Part shown: piece after piece, positions 22,475 through 32,494 of the stretch
How positions within the stretch are numbered: position 1 is the first letter of the stretch
Layout of the letters: the number at the start of each line of letters is the position of its first letter
From: Hirschia baltica ATCC 49814
Lineage (GTDB): Bacteria; Pseudomonadota; Alphaproteobacteria; Caulobacterales; Hyphomonadaceae
NCBI RefSeq assembly: GCF_000023785.1
Contig: NC_012982.1
Coordinates: 1,922,001-1,986,000 of the forward strand
Direction: 5' to 3'
Length of the DNA: 64,000 nucleotides
Notes under the pieces: generated by a model
What the model was told of the DNA's origin: nothing
Databases searched by the model: none
What the model saw: the letters and a program-made list of their open reading frames with translations, nothing else
Translations under genes and position numbers: made by a program

Positions 22475-23416
22475 TTACCAAGGCAATTCATCTAAATCGA
22501 CATTACCTCCAGTAATCACCACCCCAATCCGATCACCTTTTATTCTTGACCGCTCAGCCATTAGCGCCGCAATTGCGACAGCACTGCTTGGCTCGATTAT
22601 GATTTTTAGATCACTCCAGATAAAACGCATTGCAGCGACGATATTCGCTTCAGACACTTCAACTAACTCATCCAGATGCTTTTTGAGGATATCAAAAGCC
22701 ATTTGCCCTAAATCACCGCGCAAACCGTCGGCAATTGAATTGGTAGTGACGTTTCCTTGCAATTGTCCCGATCTAAGAGATCGCGCTGCATCATTGACTT
22801 CTTTTGGTTCAGCCCCGCATGTGAAAATGTCTGGCTTAATCGCTTTGGCCGTCAATGCACAACCAGACATCAATCCGCCGCCACCCACCGGCGCTAAAAT
22901 AGCATCTAACCCTGACACTTCGCTCAATAGTTCTAATGCAACACTGCCTTGTCCAGCAATTACGTGTGCATCATTAAACGGGTGAATGAGCCGCGCGCCC
23001 GTTTCCTCAACAATGGCAGCTGCCGCCTGCTCTCTAGCCTGCGCTGTTGGTATACAAAATTCTATTTGACCACCCAATTCGCGCACTTGAGCAATTTTTA
23101 CTTTGTTTGAATTTTCCGGCATCACAATGCGCGCAGAAATCCCGCGATTACGCGCAGCTAGGCATAAAGCTGCCGCATGATTTCCTGAGGAATGCGCAAC
23201 CACGCCATAACTTGCATCTTCATCGCTTAGAGCAAATACGGCATTCATTGCACCACGCGCTTTAAATGCCCCAACATGTTGAAAATTTTCACATTTAAAA
23301 AAGACGTCAGCACCAACAAATTGGTTAAATTTTTCAGACGTCATGACAGGTGTTTGCTTCACATAAGGCGCAATACGTTTTGCTGCTTCATGCACATCGT
23401 GAACTGATATAACCAT
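22475..23416 (-). CDS. PLP-dependent threonine/serine dehydratase family enzyme
   Basis: Fold-type II PLP enzyme of 313 residues. The cofactor Lys is in HVGAFKARGAMNAV, the substrate loop is SSGNHAAAL, and the phosphate-binding glycine loop is PVGGGGLMSG. There is no C-terminal ACT regulatory domain, so it is not a classical biosynthetic IlvA; the length matches catabolic threonine/serine dehydratase, serine racemase or threo-3-hydroxyaspartate ammonia-lyase, which cannot be told apart here. The ATG at 23416 is chosen because GGGGTGG precedes it. It is 34 bases after the small membrane-protein gene and probably co-transcribed with it. Confidence 0.88.
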   Translation of the reverse strand: MVISVHDVHEAAKRIAPYVKQTPVMTSEKFNQFVGADVFFKCENFQHVGAFKARGAMNAVFALSDEDASYGVVAHSSGNHAAALCLAARNRGISARIVMPENSNKVKIAQVRELGGQIEFCIPTAQAREQAAAAIVEETGARLIHPFNDAHVIAGQGSVALELLSEVSGLDAILAPVGGGGLMSGCALTAKAIKPDIFTCGAEPKEVNDAARSLRSGQLQGNVTTNSIADGLRGDLGQMAFDILKKHLDELVEVSEANIVAAMRFIWSDLKIIIEPSSAVAIAALMAERSRIKGDRIGVVITGGNVDLDELPW

Positions 23417-23450
23417 AGCCACCCCATAGCACATTCTTCTACATGAATAC

Positions 23451-23921
23451 CTATAATGAGGTGAAACGTTCTCCAATAGCTCTCTGTCTAAAGCGATTTA
23501 ATAGATCAGCTAATTCTTCTGGGTTTCGGCTACCTGATTCAATCAGAATATCGTCGCCAGTATCCCCTTTATCTAGGCGGCACCAAATTCCCTTTTTACC
23601 CTTATATGTTTCAGCACGAAAACTGGACACTTCTTTCCAAGACCATGTCCGAACATGGCCATAAACACCACGCGTAAATTGATGCGGCTCTAATAGAATG
23701 TAAGATCCTTCAGTTCTAATATGCTCTATGCCCAACCAAATACCGGGAATAAAAACAACAATAGCAAAGATGGCCAACATGCCTTTGCCAGCAATGACAT
23801 ATCCTATGGATATCAAAACAAAGGCGATGCAAAGCCCCGTCATCAACAAACTGGCTATCCAACCATTTCGAAGTTTCAATGTATCAGGTAGCGGCGCATC
23901 TTTTGGGGGAATATCAGACAT
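23451..23921 (-). CDS. Unknown small membrane protein with two transmembrane helices
   Basis: The product is 156 residues. Two adjacent hydrophobic segments (about residues 22-44 and 47-63) are followed by a soluble beta-rich domain including LLEPHQFTRGVYGHVRTWSW and a basic C-terminus. The arrangement resembles small proteins with a membrane hairpin and a PH-like cytosolic domain. No specific family is recognised. It is upstream of and close to the dehydratase gene, but nothing connects their functions. Confidence 0.7.
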   Translation of the reverse strand: MSDIPPKDAPLPDTLKLRNGWIASLLMTGLCIAFVLISIGYVIAGKGMLAIFAIVVFIPGIWLGIEHIRTEGSYILLEPHQFTRGVYGHVRTWSWKEVSSFRAETYKGKKGIWCRLDKGDTGDDILIESGSRNPEELADLLNRFRQRAIGERFTSL

Positions 23922-24091
23922 CTAAAATGATCACTCTTGGCTTCATTTAAACGCAACCCATCTCGTTAAACACGCCTCATATACAATACGCAAACGTCGA
24001 AATAACAATGGTCATTTAAAATAATGATGCATCAAAAATCTGAAATGGAAAAGTGAAAAAAGACAAAGGCGAAAAACAATTCAAACTGATA

Positions 24092-24128
24092 AAAAAAGGG
24101 CGTCGAAATCCACATCTCGACGCCCTTT
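24092..24128 (-). terminator. Terminator of the RsmB-like gene
   Basis: The 12-bp stem AAAGGGCGTCGA / TCGACGCCCTTT with a 10-base loop is followed in the minus direction by a run of T, about 25 bases beyond the stop. Confidence 0.88.
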
Positions 24129-24153
24129 CAAGGCACGGAAAAGCCGCACTAAT

Positions 24154-25461
24154 TTAGCTTTCGCGGCGCATTAACGCCATGAAAAACCCATCTGTTCCAG
24201 CTGTTCTTGGTGTTAAGCGCACAGAGCCACCCGGACGTTTGCAACGCGCCATCATCGCTTCACCTTCGGCTGTCAATTGACCAGACTGTATCGCACTGTC
24301 CACAACGTCTTCCTGAGAAAAGTCACTTCTATCAGCTAGGAATGAGGCGACTTGATCTTCATTTTCTTCCATTAAGAAAGAGCACGTAATATATAAAAGA
24401 CGTCCGCCCGGTTTTACGAAGTTACAAGCTTTGTGCAGGATTTCTGTTTGTTGTTGACGACGTAAGTTTAGGGAATTTTCTTTCAGTCGCCATTTAGAAT
24501 CTGGACGGCGACGCCAAGTCCCAACACCTGAACACGGCGCATCAATGATCACCAAATCCATATTCAACTCAAGATCATTGAGCCCTTTATCCTCTTGAGG
24601 GTGTCGCAATTGCACATTTCGCGCGCCGGCACGCTGCAAACGAGGAATCATTGCGGACAAGCGACGCCCCTCAATATCGTAAGCGTAAATCTGTCCCTTA
24701 TTTTGCATTGTGGACGCCATAGCGAGTGATTTACCGCCGCCGCCAGCACAATAATCGAGAACTTGTTCACCGGGCTGCGCGTTTGCACCAGCCGCCGCCA
24801 TCTGACTACCAGCATCTTGTACTTCCACCCAACCTTTAGAATATGCGGGGATGCTTTCCACAGAGTTTGCACGTACAGAAGGGTCTGGCGCAGGAATACG
24901 GTATCCGTTTTTAAGTGTTGGAATAGGCTCCGCGTGTACAGAACGCAGTGCTTTTTCAACTTTCTCAACTTCAGCTTTGAGCGTGTTAATTCTTAAATCA
25001 ACCGGTGCCCGCACCGCCATTTCCTGCGCTTCAATGACTGCTTCTTCACCAAAAGCTCGCTCCATCATGCCATGCATCCATTCAGGATAGTCACCACGCA
25101 CATGCGCAGGAGCAACTGGGTCTGGTGCCATAACAAGGCGTTCACGTTCATCTAGCGTTAGGGCTGAAGGCGCGTGATCTTGATCAAAAGCTTCATCAAC
25201 GCGGCCAATATCCCATTTCCAAACATGCGTTAGTGCACCAAGAACAAGCGCTCGTGGTTCGTCTGATCCCATCGCATGAGCAAGTGACAACTTATTGCGC
25301 AAAGCATCAAGAACCAGTCCAGATACCCAAGCGCGGTCCTTAGATCCCGCATAGCGCGCACGCTTGCCCCAGTCTTTTGCTGCTGATTTAACAGGTTGAT
25401 GACGTGTCAGCACGTCTGTTAATACACTAATCGCTGCGTCGATTTTTCCGCCGTCACGCAT
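24154..25461 (-). CDS. RsmB/NOP-family RNA (cytosine-5) methyltransferase
   Basis: The 435-residue protein has a NusB-like helical N-terminal part and a Rossmann methyltransferase core: the SAM-binding region VLDYCAGGGGKSLAMA, motif IV DAPCSGVGTWRRRPD and motif VI YITCSFLMEEN. The two cysteines in these motifs are the pair used for catalysis and product release in m5C enzymes. The likely substrate is rRNA (RsmB acts on 16S C967), but alphaproteobacteria have several paralogues, so the target base is not certain. Its start overlaps the preceding gene by 8 bases, implying translational coupling. Confidence 0.92.
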   Translation of the reverse strand: MRDGGKIDAAISVLTDVLTRHQPVKSAAKDWGKRARYAGSKDRAWVSGLVLDALRNKLSLAHAMGSDEPRALVLGALTHVWKWDIGRVDEAFDQDHAPSALTLDERERLVMAPDPVAPAHVRGDYPEWMHGMMERAFGEEAVIEAQEMAVRAPVDLRINTLKAEVEKVEKALRSVHAEPIPTLKNGYRIPAPDPSVRANSVESIPAYSKGWVEVQDAGSQMAAAGANAQPGEQVLDYCAGGGGKSLAMASTMQNKGQIYAYDIEGRRLSAMIPRLQRAGARNVQLRHPQEDKGLNDLELNMDLVIIDAPCSGVGTWRRRPDSKWRLKENSLNLRRQQQTEILHKACNFVKPGGRLLYITCSFLMEENEDQVASFLADRSDFSQEDVVDSAIQSGQLTAEGEAMMARCKRPGGSVRLTPRTAGTDGFFMALMRRES

Positions 25462-25990
25462 TTGGTTTAAACCTTTTAAAAGTCACCGTCGTATCTTGCG
25501 TCACGCCTTTTGAATTAGCTAAGCGCGTCTCAATGCTTCCTGAGAACCGACCCGCATGCATAATCCCGAGCGCATCAGTGAGCAGATACAAGTGGAAAGA
25601 AGCTGTGGCGCATGCTTTCTCAAATTCATCCAGATAAAGCAATGCATTTATGCGAATTTCCTTGCTGGTATGTATTTGCGCCGCATCTATGAAGAAAGTA
25701 TGTGCCAGATAGTTGCGATATCGAATGAAAGCCTTCACCGAACCCGCCCAGACAGGATCCTGTTCAGCGAAAGTCTTTTCAACGCGTCGATAGATCATTC
25801 CCAAAGATTGACCTTCAAGCTCGTCTCGAGTGTCTCGATTTGCTTCGCCTTCTGCTTTGATCATCGACCAAACAGTGTTTTCTAGTGTTTGCTCAAAGGC
25901 TTGCGCTCGAAAGCTCACTTCTCCAAACCGGCGAAATACTTCATCTATTGAAGTTGTGGGCAAATCATCTTCAGTTATGAGATCGCTCAT
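25454..25990 (-). CDS. Unknown helical protein with a HEPN-like RxxxxH motif
   Basis: The 178-residue protein is predicted mostly helical. It contains FIRYRNYLAHTFF near the middle, an RN(x)3H arrangement like the catalytic Rx4-6H of HEPN ribonucleases, with an aromatic- and acid-rich helix before it. I recognise no named family. GGAG precedes the ATG. The 3' end overlaps the RNA methyltransferase start by 8 bases, so both are made together; a role in RNA handling is an inference from that coupling and the motif. RNxxxH also occurs in non-nuclease HEPN proteins. Confidence 0.72.
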   Translation of the reverse strand: MSDLITEDDLPTTSIDEVFRRFGEVSFRAQAFEQTLENTVWSMIKAEGEANRDTRDELEGQSLGMIYRRVEKTFAEQDPVWAGSVKAFIRYRNYLAHTFFIDAAQIHTSKEIRINALLYLDEFEKACATASFHLYLLTDALGIMHAGRFSGSIETRLANSKGVTQDTTVTFKRFKPNA

Positions 25991-26060
25991 CCATACAACT
26001 CCAGAAACGAAATTCTAATATTAGATGAGCAATAGCTTATTAGAGATGTTTTCTAAAGGC

Positions 26061-27380
26061 TTATTCAGCTTCTTCTAAGGCAGCGTCCGACTCTATGTGA
26101 AACGGACTATCAGGATGCAATAGGCCAACAGCGCCGCCCAATCCAAATATAAGTACAATCAAAACCAATACCGGCATGATAAAAGTTTTGTTTTCTTGCT
26201 TGGGCAATTCCACATTGTGCGCAGCAGAAAGCTCACTAAAACTTGGAACTTCGTCCAATACGCTTGGCGCGACTTCCTCAGATACGGGCTCAACCGCTAG
26301 TTCTTGCCCAACCTCTTGCTCTTGCTCGGGCACCGGTTCGGGTATCGCCTCATCTTGGATGCTGTCAGATACAACAAACTCATCCTCAAGAATTTCAGCT
26401 TCAGGCAATTCTAGGTGTTCTACACTTGGTAAAACATCCTCACTCACCGTTGCAGCGGGCTCACATTCTTCTTCAAGATTTTCGGCTACGGTATCTTCTT
26501 CATCAGCCCCCTGTTTTTCAACATCACTTAATGGCAATGCTTCGGCCAATTGCACTTGGACATCTGGTACTTCAATCGTTTCAACTTCATCTGGAGTCGG
26601 CAAGTCCACCAATTCACCCAAATCCAATTCCAGTGGCGTTTCCAGAGTATCCAAACCAACGCTTTCAGCTTCAGTTTCAGCTAAATTTGTTTCTTCCGGT
26701 TCCGCAGGAATAATAGGCTCGTCTAAACTATCCAAATCGGGCAAAGCATCTGCCTCAACAACAGATATCTCTTCCAGTTCAGAATCGGCTTCAACCATTT
26801 CTGAGACGCTTTCCATTTCTGGTTCCGTCGTGATTATCTCAGCATCTAATTCAGGTAGATCAAGTTCTGGTAAATCTTCAACACTTTCTAGCGTTGGGGC
26901 GGCTTCAACCTCCACCTCAACAAGACTCTCCTCAACCTCAACAACACCTTCATCTTGTGAAACCTCAACAGAAGTTTCCTCCAAGCTAATTGGCGCAGCT
27001 TTTGGTAAAACATCGCGATCTATCGCGACGTCATGATACTCACTCGACACATCTCGTTGCACCATTTTAGCAACATCACGCCACGCTCTATTTTCGCGCA
27101 TGCCAATACTTTTAACATCAACGCGATCAAGGCTGGAAAGCTCCGGCGGCACACCAGCGCCATCCAGTATAACAAGCTGACTGTTTGGTAGATCTTTGAG
27201 CCGCTTTTTATAAGGCGCTAGAAGATTGGACCATAAGACAATCTGACTTGCACCGCCATCCAAGTGCGTCCTGCCCATCACACCGCCAATTACAGTGGGT
27301 ATGTTTTGCTTTTTAAGAAACCGCGCCAGAGAAGACGCGGTTTTCATATCAGCCTCCGCACACACAATACGAATAGCCAT
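26061..27380 (-). CDS. Unknown acidic protein with a C-terminal membrane anchor
   Basis: The product is 439 residues from the ATG at 27380 (AGGTGG upstream; a 10-codon extension was rejected). Residues 1 to about 115 form a compact domain (IRIVCAEADMKTASSLARFL, QIVLWSNLLAPYKKRL, QLVILDGAG) reminiscent of TIR-like or response-regulator-like folds. About 240 residues of Glu/Asp/Val/Leu/Pro-rich low-complexity sequence follow, with repeated short phrases such as DLPELD. A single transmembrane helix (about residues 397-418) precedes a short tail. The shape is a cytoplasmic sensor or adaptor on a long acidic tether. No family is recognised; it lies upstream of nothing on its strand and downstream of guaB. 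Confidence 0.72.
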   Translation of the reverse strand: MAIRIVCAEADMKTASSLARFLKKQNIPTVIGGVMGRTHLDGGASQIVLWSNLLAPYKKRLKDLPNSQLVILDGAGVPPELSSLDRVDVKSIGMRENRAWRDVAKMVQRDVSSEYHDVAIDRDVLPKAAPISLEETSVEVSQDEGVVEVEESLVEVEVEAAPTLESVEDLPELDLPELDAEIITTEPEMESVSEMVEADSELEEISVVEADALPDLDSLDEPIIPAEPEETNLAETEAESVGLDTLETPLELDLGELVDLPTPDEVETIEVPDVQVQLAEALPLSDVEKQGADEEDTVAENLEEECEPAATVSEDVLPSVEHLELPEAEILEDEFVVSDSIQDEAIPEPVPEQEQEVGQELAVEPVSEEVAPSVLDEVPSFSELSAAHNVELPKQENKTFIMPVLVLIVLIFGLGGAVGLLHPDSPFHIESDAALEEAE

Positions 27381-27533
27381 GCCACCTACCCCACAAATTT
27401 CTTCACTCAAGTGTTTTATATATCGCGACCAACATGCAATAAATACCTGCTTGCCTGCACTTCAAATCCAATTACGTGAAACCAAATTCTTAGTAATGCT
27501 TAACATTACATCACATTTGCACGTATTCTAAAC

Positions 27534-27569
27534 AAAAAAACGGGCCGAATAATCAGTATATCCAGCCCG
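27534..27569 (-). terminator. Probable terminator of guaB
   Basis: CGGGC at 27541-27545 pairs with GCCCG at 27565-27569 across a 19-base loop. The minus strand then reads a run of seven T. The stem is short, so confidence is moderate. Confidence 0.5.
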
Positions 27570-27598
27570 CTTCAAAATATCAAAACAATCAAAGAAAC

Positions 27599-29086
<1,488 letters not shown>

Positions 29087-29191
29087 CTAATAAGGGAGGT
29101 AACAGCATCTGTGAAGCCCCCAAATCAAATATGGAGACTTTTCTTTGCTGTTTTATCGCTAGTCATGGCGAAAATCGTTACCTAAATTACG

Positions 29192-29947
29192 CTAGCGCTT
29201 CTTGGTTTGTTTAAAACCCAGCGCGACAGCAAACATTTCTGGACTACCAGCACGACTTGATGGCGGCTTCCAATATTTAACTTCAGCAAAATTGGCATCC
29301 ATCAAAGCTTTTAACTCACCTTGCGCGCCGCCTTGAAACACTTTTGTGCAAAAATTGCCGCCGACTTCAAGATTATCTATGGCAAACTGAACAGCCATTT
29401 CTGCCAGTTGAACAGTTCGAACATGATCAGTTTGCTTATGGCCGGTCGTGGCTGCCGCCATATCTGATAAAACGAGGGTGGGCTTACCCTGCAAGACCGA
29501 CATCATTTCTGCCATAGCTTCCGGGTCGTTGACGTCACCTTCAATCAAGTGCGCCCCCGCGATCGGATCAACTGGCAAAAGGTCAATTCCGACGACATAA
29601 TGCGCGCCGTATTTTTGCATCAGAACCTGCGTCCAGCTTCCGGGTGCACATCCAAGATCAACAACACGCTGCGTATTCTTAAGCAGGCCAAATTTCTCAT
29701 CCAATTCGAGCAATTTATATGCTGCTCTTGCTCGCCATCCAGCCTCGTGTGCACGCCGAACATAGGGATCATTCAACTGACGCTCAATCCATGCACGGGA
29801 TGACTTCTTGGTAATGCCGCCCTTCTTGATTTTTTTCTTCGTGCTAAACGTTTTCTCTCGCACGCGCTCAGCATCAGTCGCGTTTGGACCTTTCCAGCGA
29901 CGTTTTCCATCATTTGGCTTTGAATTTTCAGGCGTATCGTCGGTCAT
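29192..29947 (-). CDS. rlmE: 23S rRNA (uridine-2'-O-)-methyltransferase
   Basis: FtsJ/RrmJ family protein of 251 residues. The catalytic K-D-K-E set is recognisable: Lys in RARAAYKLLELDEKF, SAM site VVDLGCAPGSWTQVL, Asp in VLSDMAAATTGH, Lys in GGNFCTKVFQG. An N-terminal basic extension of about 50 residues is typical for alphaproteobacterial forms. It methylates U2552 of 23S rRNA in the A-loop. It lies 55 bases downstream of the Ppx/GppA gene on the same strand, a recurring alphaproteobacterial pair, so co-transcription is likely. Confidence 0.95.
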   Translation of the reverse strand: MTDDTPENSKPNDGKRRWKGPNATDAERVREKTFSTKKKIKKGGITKKSSRAWIERQLNDPYVRRAHEAGWRARAAYKLLELDEKFGLLKNTQRVVDLGCAPGSWTQVLMQKYGAHYVVGIDLLPVDPIAGAHLIEGDVNDPEAMAEMMSVLQGKPTLVLSDMAAATTGHKQTDHVRTVQLAEMAVQFAIDNLEVGGNFCTKVFQGGAQGELKALMDANFAEVKYWKPPSSRAGSPEMFAVALGFKQTKKR

Positions 29948-30002
29948 ATATTTTCATTCTTGTGCAAAGCATCAAATCGAATACCAAAATGTCTTATCTA
30001 AT

Positions 30003-31175
30003 CTAACTTAATTTATCCAAACTGTCAGATAAGTTATCTGTGCCATTTAGTGCGTTTGTCTTGGGTTTTGCGTTTGTATTATTTTGATTTTTGACATTGC
30101 GCGTGCGCTTACGCTTTTTCTTGCCGGCAGGTTTATTGCTGTGAATAAGGGAAAGCAGCACCCCTTCTCTTAATCCACGATCAGCAGCACGCAATCTCTC
30201 AGACGGCCAAATTTGCCAAACAGCATCCAAAATCGCACACCCTGCCAAGACTAGTTCAGCGCGATCAGGCCCAATACAAGGCTCTGTTGCCCGCTTTTCT
30301 GGTGTCGCAAAACGTAGCTTATCCCGAGCGGCATCCATACCTTCTTGGCTAACCCAAACTCCATCCACAGCAGAGCGAGTATATTTGGAAAGTCCTAAAT
30401 GCACTGCTGCGAGACTGGTCACAGTACCAGATGTCCCTAGCAACTGACCGCGTCCCGCTTCAAATAATGGTCCGAATCGATCAGCGGCATCGTTTTCCCG
30501 CAATAATTTAACGACATACTCAACCAGCTTATCATACCAGAATGGATCTCCTCCATCTGCATGCTCAGGGAAGGTTTCTGATAAAGTCACAACACCAACA
30601 GGAAAAGACGCCCAGCCTAATATTGGGGGCCTAGCAGCACTTCCTGAAACGCCGCGACGCTTAGCAGCTTTCGCATCAACCCAGCTAAGTTCTGTAGAAC
30701 CACCACCAATATCAACAACAAGAGTGAAATCTTTGGAATCATCAACCAGATCCAACGACCCTAATAGTGCGAGTTTCGCTTCTTCTTTGGGGCTAATTGT
30801 TTCGAGTTTTAGACCTGTTGTTTTTTTGACGCGTTGCAGAAACTCATTGCCGTTAGACGCGGCTCGACATGCTTGAGTTGTAATGCATCTGACCTGACAA
30901 TTGCGATATTTATCGAGCTTTGTCTTACAATTCTTCAAAGCTTCAACAGCACGATCCATCGCCGTCTCAGACAATTGTCCACTAGAGGCTAACCCCTCAC
31001 CCAATCTTACGATTCGAGAATAGCTATCCAACACACGGAATCCATCTCCCGCGCGGTCTGCCACAAGCAGCCTGCAATTATTTGTTCCCAGATCCAGCGC
31101 AGCAAAAGTCGCAGACCTGTTCTTAGCACCAGAGCCCCGATAAGGCTTTTTGGGTGCCGTCATTTTTCTTGCCAT
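30003..31175 (-). CDS. Ppx/GppA-family phosphatase (exopolyphosphatase / pppGpp phosphohydrolase)
   Basis: Actin-like-fold (ASKHA) phosphatase. The phosphate-1 motif is AALDLGTNNCRLLV, the conserved Glu region is ISPKEEAKLAL, phosphate-2 is VVDIGGGSTEL, and GTSGTVTSLA is the adenosine-side glycine loop. It is about 390 residues with a Lys/Arg- and Asn-rich tail, shorter than Ppx proteins carrying a C-terminal HD domain. It hydrolyses polyphosphate or pppGpp; sequence alone does not decide. The start is uncertain: ATGs at 31187, 31175 and 31163 are all possible and none has a clear ribosome site. Confidence 0.88.
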   Translation of the reverse strand: MARKMTAPKKPYRGSGAKNRSATFAALDLGTNNCRLLVADRAGDGFRVLDSYSRIVRLGEGLASSGQLSETAMDRAVEALKNCKTKLDKYRNCQVRCITTQACRAASNGNEFLQRVKKTTGLKLETISPKEEAKLALLGSLDLVDDSKDFTLVVDIGGGSTELSWVDAKAAKRRGVSGSAARPPILGWASFPVGVVTLSETFPEHADGGDPFWYDKLVEYVVKLLRENDAADRFGPLFEAGRGQLLGTSGTVTSLAAVHLGLSKYTRSAVDGVWVSQEGMDAARDKLRFATPEKRATEPCIGPDRAELVLAGCAILDAVWQIWPSERLRAADRGLREGVLLSLIHSNKPAGKKKRKRTRNVKNQNNTNAKPKTNALNGTDNLSDSLDKLS

Positions 31176-31273
31176 TGGGCAATCCATATTTTTAAGTTGA
31201 GGCGAACATAGCAATATTCGAAAATAAAAATAGTGACGGACCTGCAGCAATTGAGAAAAAAATCAGTAAAGAC

Positions 31274-31306
31274 AAAAAAATGGCCCGAAGATACATCTTC
31301 GGGCCA
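31274..31306 (-). terminator. Terminator between ompA-like gene and the Ppx/GppA start
   Basis: TGGCCCGAAGAT pairs with the complementary arm ATCTTCGGGCCA through a tiny loop. In the minus direction a run of T follows (A-run at 31274-31280), and in the plus direction there is ATTTTT. It lies immediately upstream of Ppx/GppA and directly beyond the ompA-like stop codon. Confidence 0.85.
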
Positions 31307-31333
31307 TCTTATTTTTAGACTTATTCGCTAAAT

Positions 31334-32494
31334 TTAGCGAACAGAAAGAATGATTTGAGCACGACGGTTAAGCGGCTCACGAACACCATCAGCTGTTGCT
31401 TTAGCTAGGCCTTCTTCACCTTTAGCGTCTGTTGTTACAACAGAAGCATCAACACCGCGAGCAATCAAAGCATCACGAACAACTGCTGCACGACGTGCAG
31501 ACAAGCGAGCGTTATAAGCTTTGTTACCTGAAGTATCAGTGTAACCATCGATTGTCGCAATTGAGATTGTACAACCGTTTTCAAGAGCACGACGTGTCGC
31601 GCTGTTTACAACTTCTTGTGCAGGTACAGTTAGAACTGAACTATCCCACTCGAAGTATACAGCGAAGTCTTGAGACTGAGCCACACAGTTAACCACTGGA
31701 GCTTCTTCAACCAATGTCTCCGGAGGAGGAGGCGGTGGTGGAGGTGGCGGAGGTGGTGGTGGCGGAGGTGGTGGCGGAGGCGGTGGTGGTGGCGGTGCAG
31801 CAGGTGCGCCAAGTAGGAAGTTCAATCCAGCCATCACTGAGTGCTCGCGGTACTCACCTTCGTAAGTTGCATCGTTTCCAACGAACTCAAATTCATCAGT
31901 CGCTAGGAATTTATATCCTAGGTCAAAAGACAAACGGTCAGTCAAATCCATTTTCAAACCAGCAAGAATGTTACCGGCGAAACCAGAATCTGAATCATCT
32001 AGACCATTAATTGCTGTTCCAGATGTCGGGCTGTAAAGGTTAGCTGCACGCGCACTCATAGCCGCTGCACCTGCACCAATTCCGATATAAGGTGTAACAC
32101 CGCTATCGTTGCCGAACTCTTTGATTGCGTTCAGCATCAAAGTTGTAGCGCGCAATGAACCAGAACCTTCAGGACCATTACCTTTTATTGTACCAATAAA
32201 GTCGTTACCAACTTCAAGGCCAGCATTACGGTGGTCAATAGCACCTTCCAAACGGAAACCGTTTGCGTAGCTATAACCAATAGCACCTAAGTAGGTTACG
32301 TCTGTGTCTGCATCAGCGTCACCGCCAAGTTGTCCACTAACACTGTTTGAAGGTGCATCAGGGTCAAAATTCCCGTCCGCAATAACTCCAACAGCTACAC
32401 GACCATACCAGCCGTCATTTTCTTGTGCGTGAGCCACAAATGGTGCCGACAAACATGCGGCGGCCGCAGTGGCGCAAAATAGTGCCTTTTTCAT
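31334..32494 (-). CDS. OmpA-family outer membrane protein with a 25-proline linker
   Basis: The product is 386 residues from the ATG at 32494 (AGGGG 7 bases upstream; an ATG two codons earlier overlaps that site). The signal peptide ends AHAQ. An eight-stranded OmpA-like barrel follows (GWYGRVAVGV to SVMAGLNFLLG). Next comes a linker of 25 prolines, then the periplasmic peptidoglycan-binding OmpA domain (FAVYFEWDSSVL, IDGYTDTSGNKAYNARLSARRA) that docks on diaminopimelate through the conserved Asp and Arg. It should tie outer membrane to cell wall. The calculated barrel has strongly acidic loops, as in marine bacteria. Confidence 0.93.
   Translation of the reverse strand: MKKALFCATAAAACLSAPFVAHAQENDGWYGRVAVGVIADGNFDPDAPSNSVSGQLGGDADADTDVTYLGAIGYSYANGFRLEGAIDHRNAGLEVGNDFIGTIKGNGPEGSGSLRATTLMLNAIKEFGNDSGVTPYIGIGAGAAAMSARAANLYSPTSGTAINGLDDSDSGFAGNILAGLKMDLTDRLSFDLGYKFLATDEFEFVGNDATYEGEYREHSVMAGLNFLLGAPAAPPPPPPPPPPPPPPPPPPPPPPPPPETLVEEAPVVNCVAQSQDFAVYFEWDSSVLTVPAQEVVNSATRRALENGCTISIATIDGYTDTSGNKAYNARLSARRAAVVRDALIARGVDASVVTTDAKGEEGLAKATADGVREPLNRRAQIILSVR
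31721..31795 (-). repeat. Polyproline tract: 25 CCN codons in a row
   Basis: Reading the minus strand gives 25 consecutive proline codons that mix CCA, CCG, CCT-type third bases rather than repeating one codon, so it is a low-complexity tract and not a simple tandem repeat. Such a run normally needs elongation factor P for translation. Confidence 0.9.

Noticed and set aside
26176-27036. A 286-codon plus-strand open frame rich in Ser
   Set aside because: It is the complement of the acidic low-complexity coding tract; lack of stops follows from Glu/Asp/Val codon bias on the other strand.
31714-32010. Glu/Val/Ala-rich plus-strand frame over the polyproline tract
   Set aside because: It is a shadow of the CCN codon run of the ompA-like gene, with no ribosome site.
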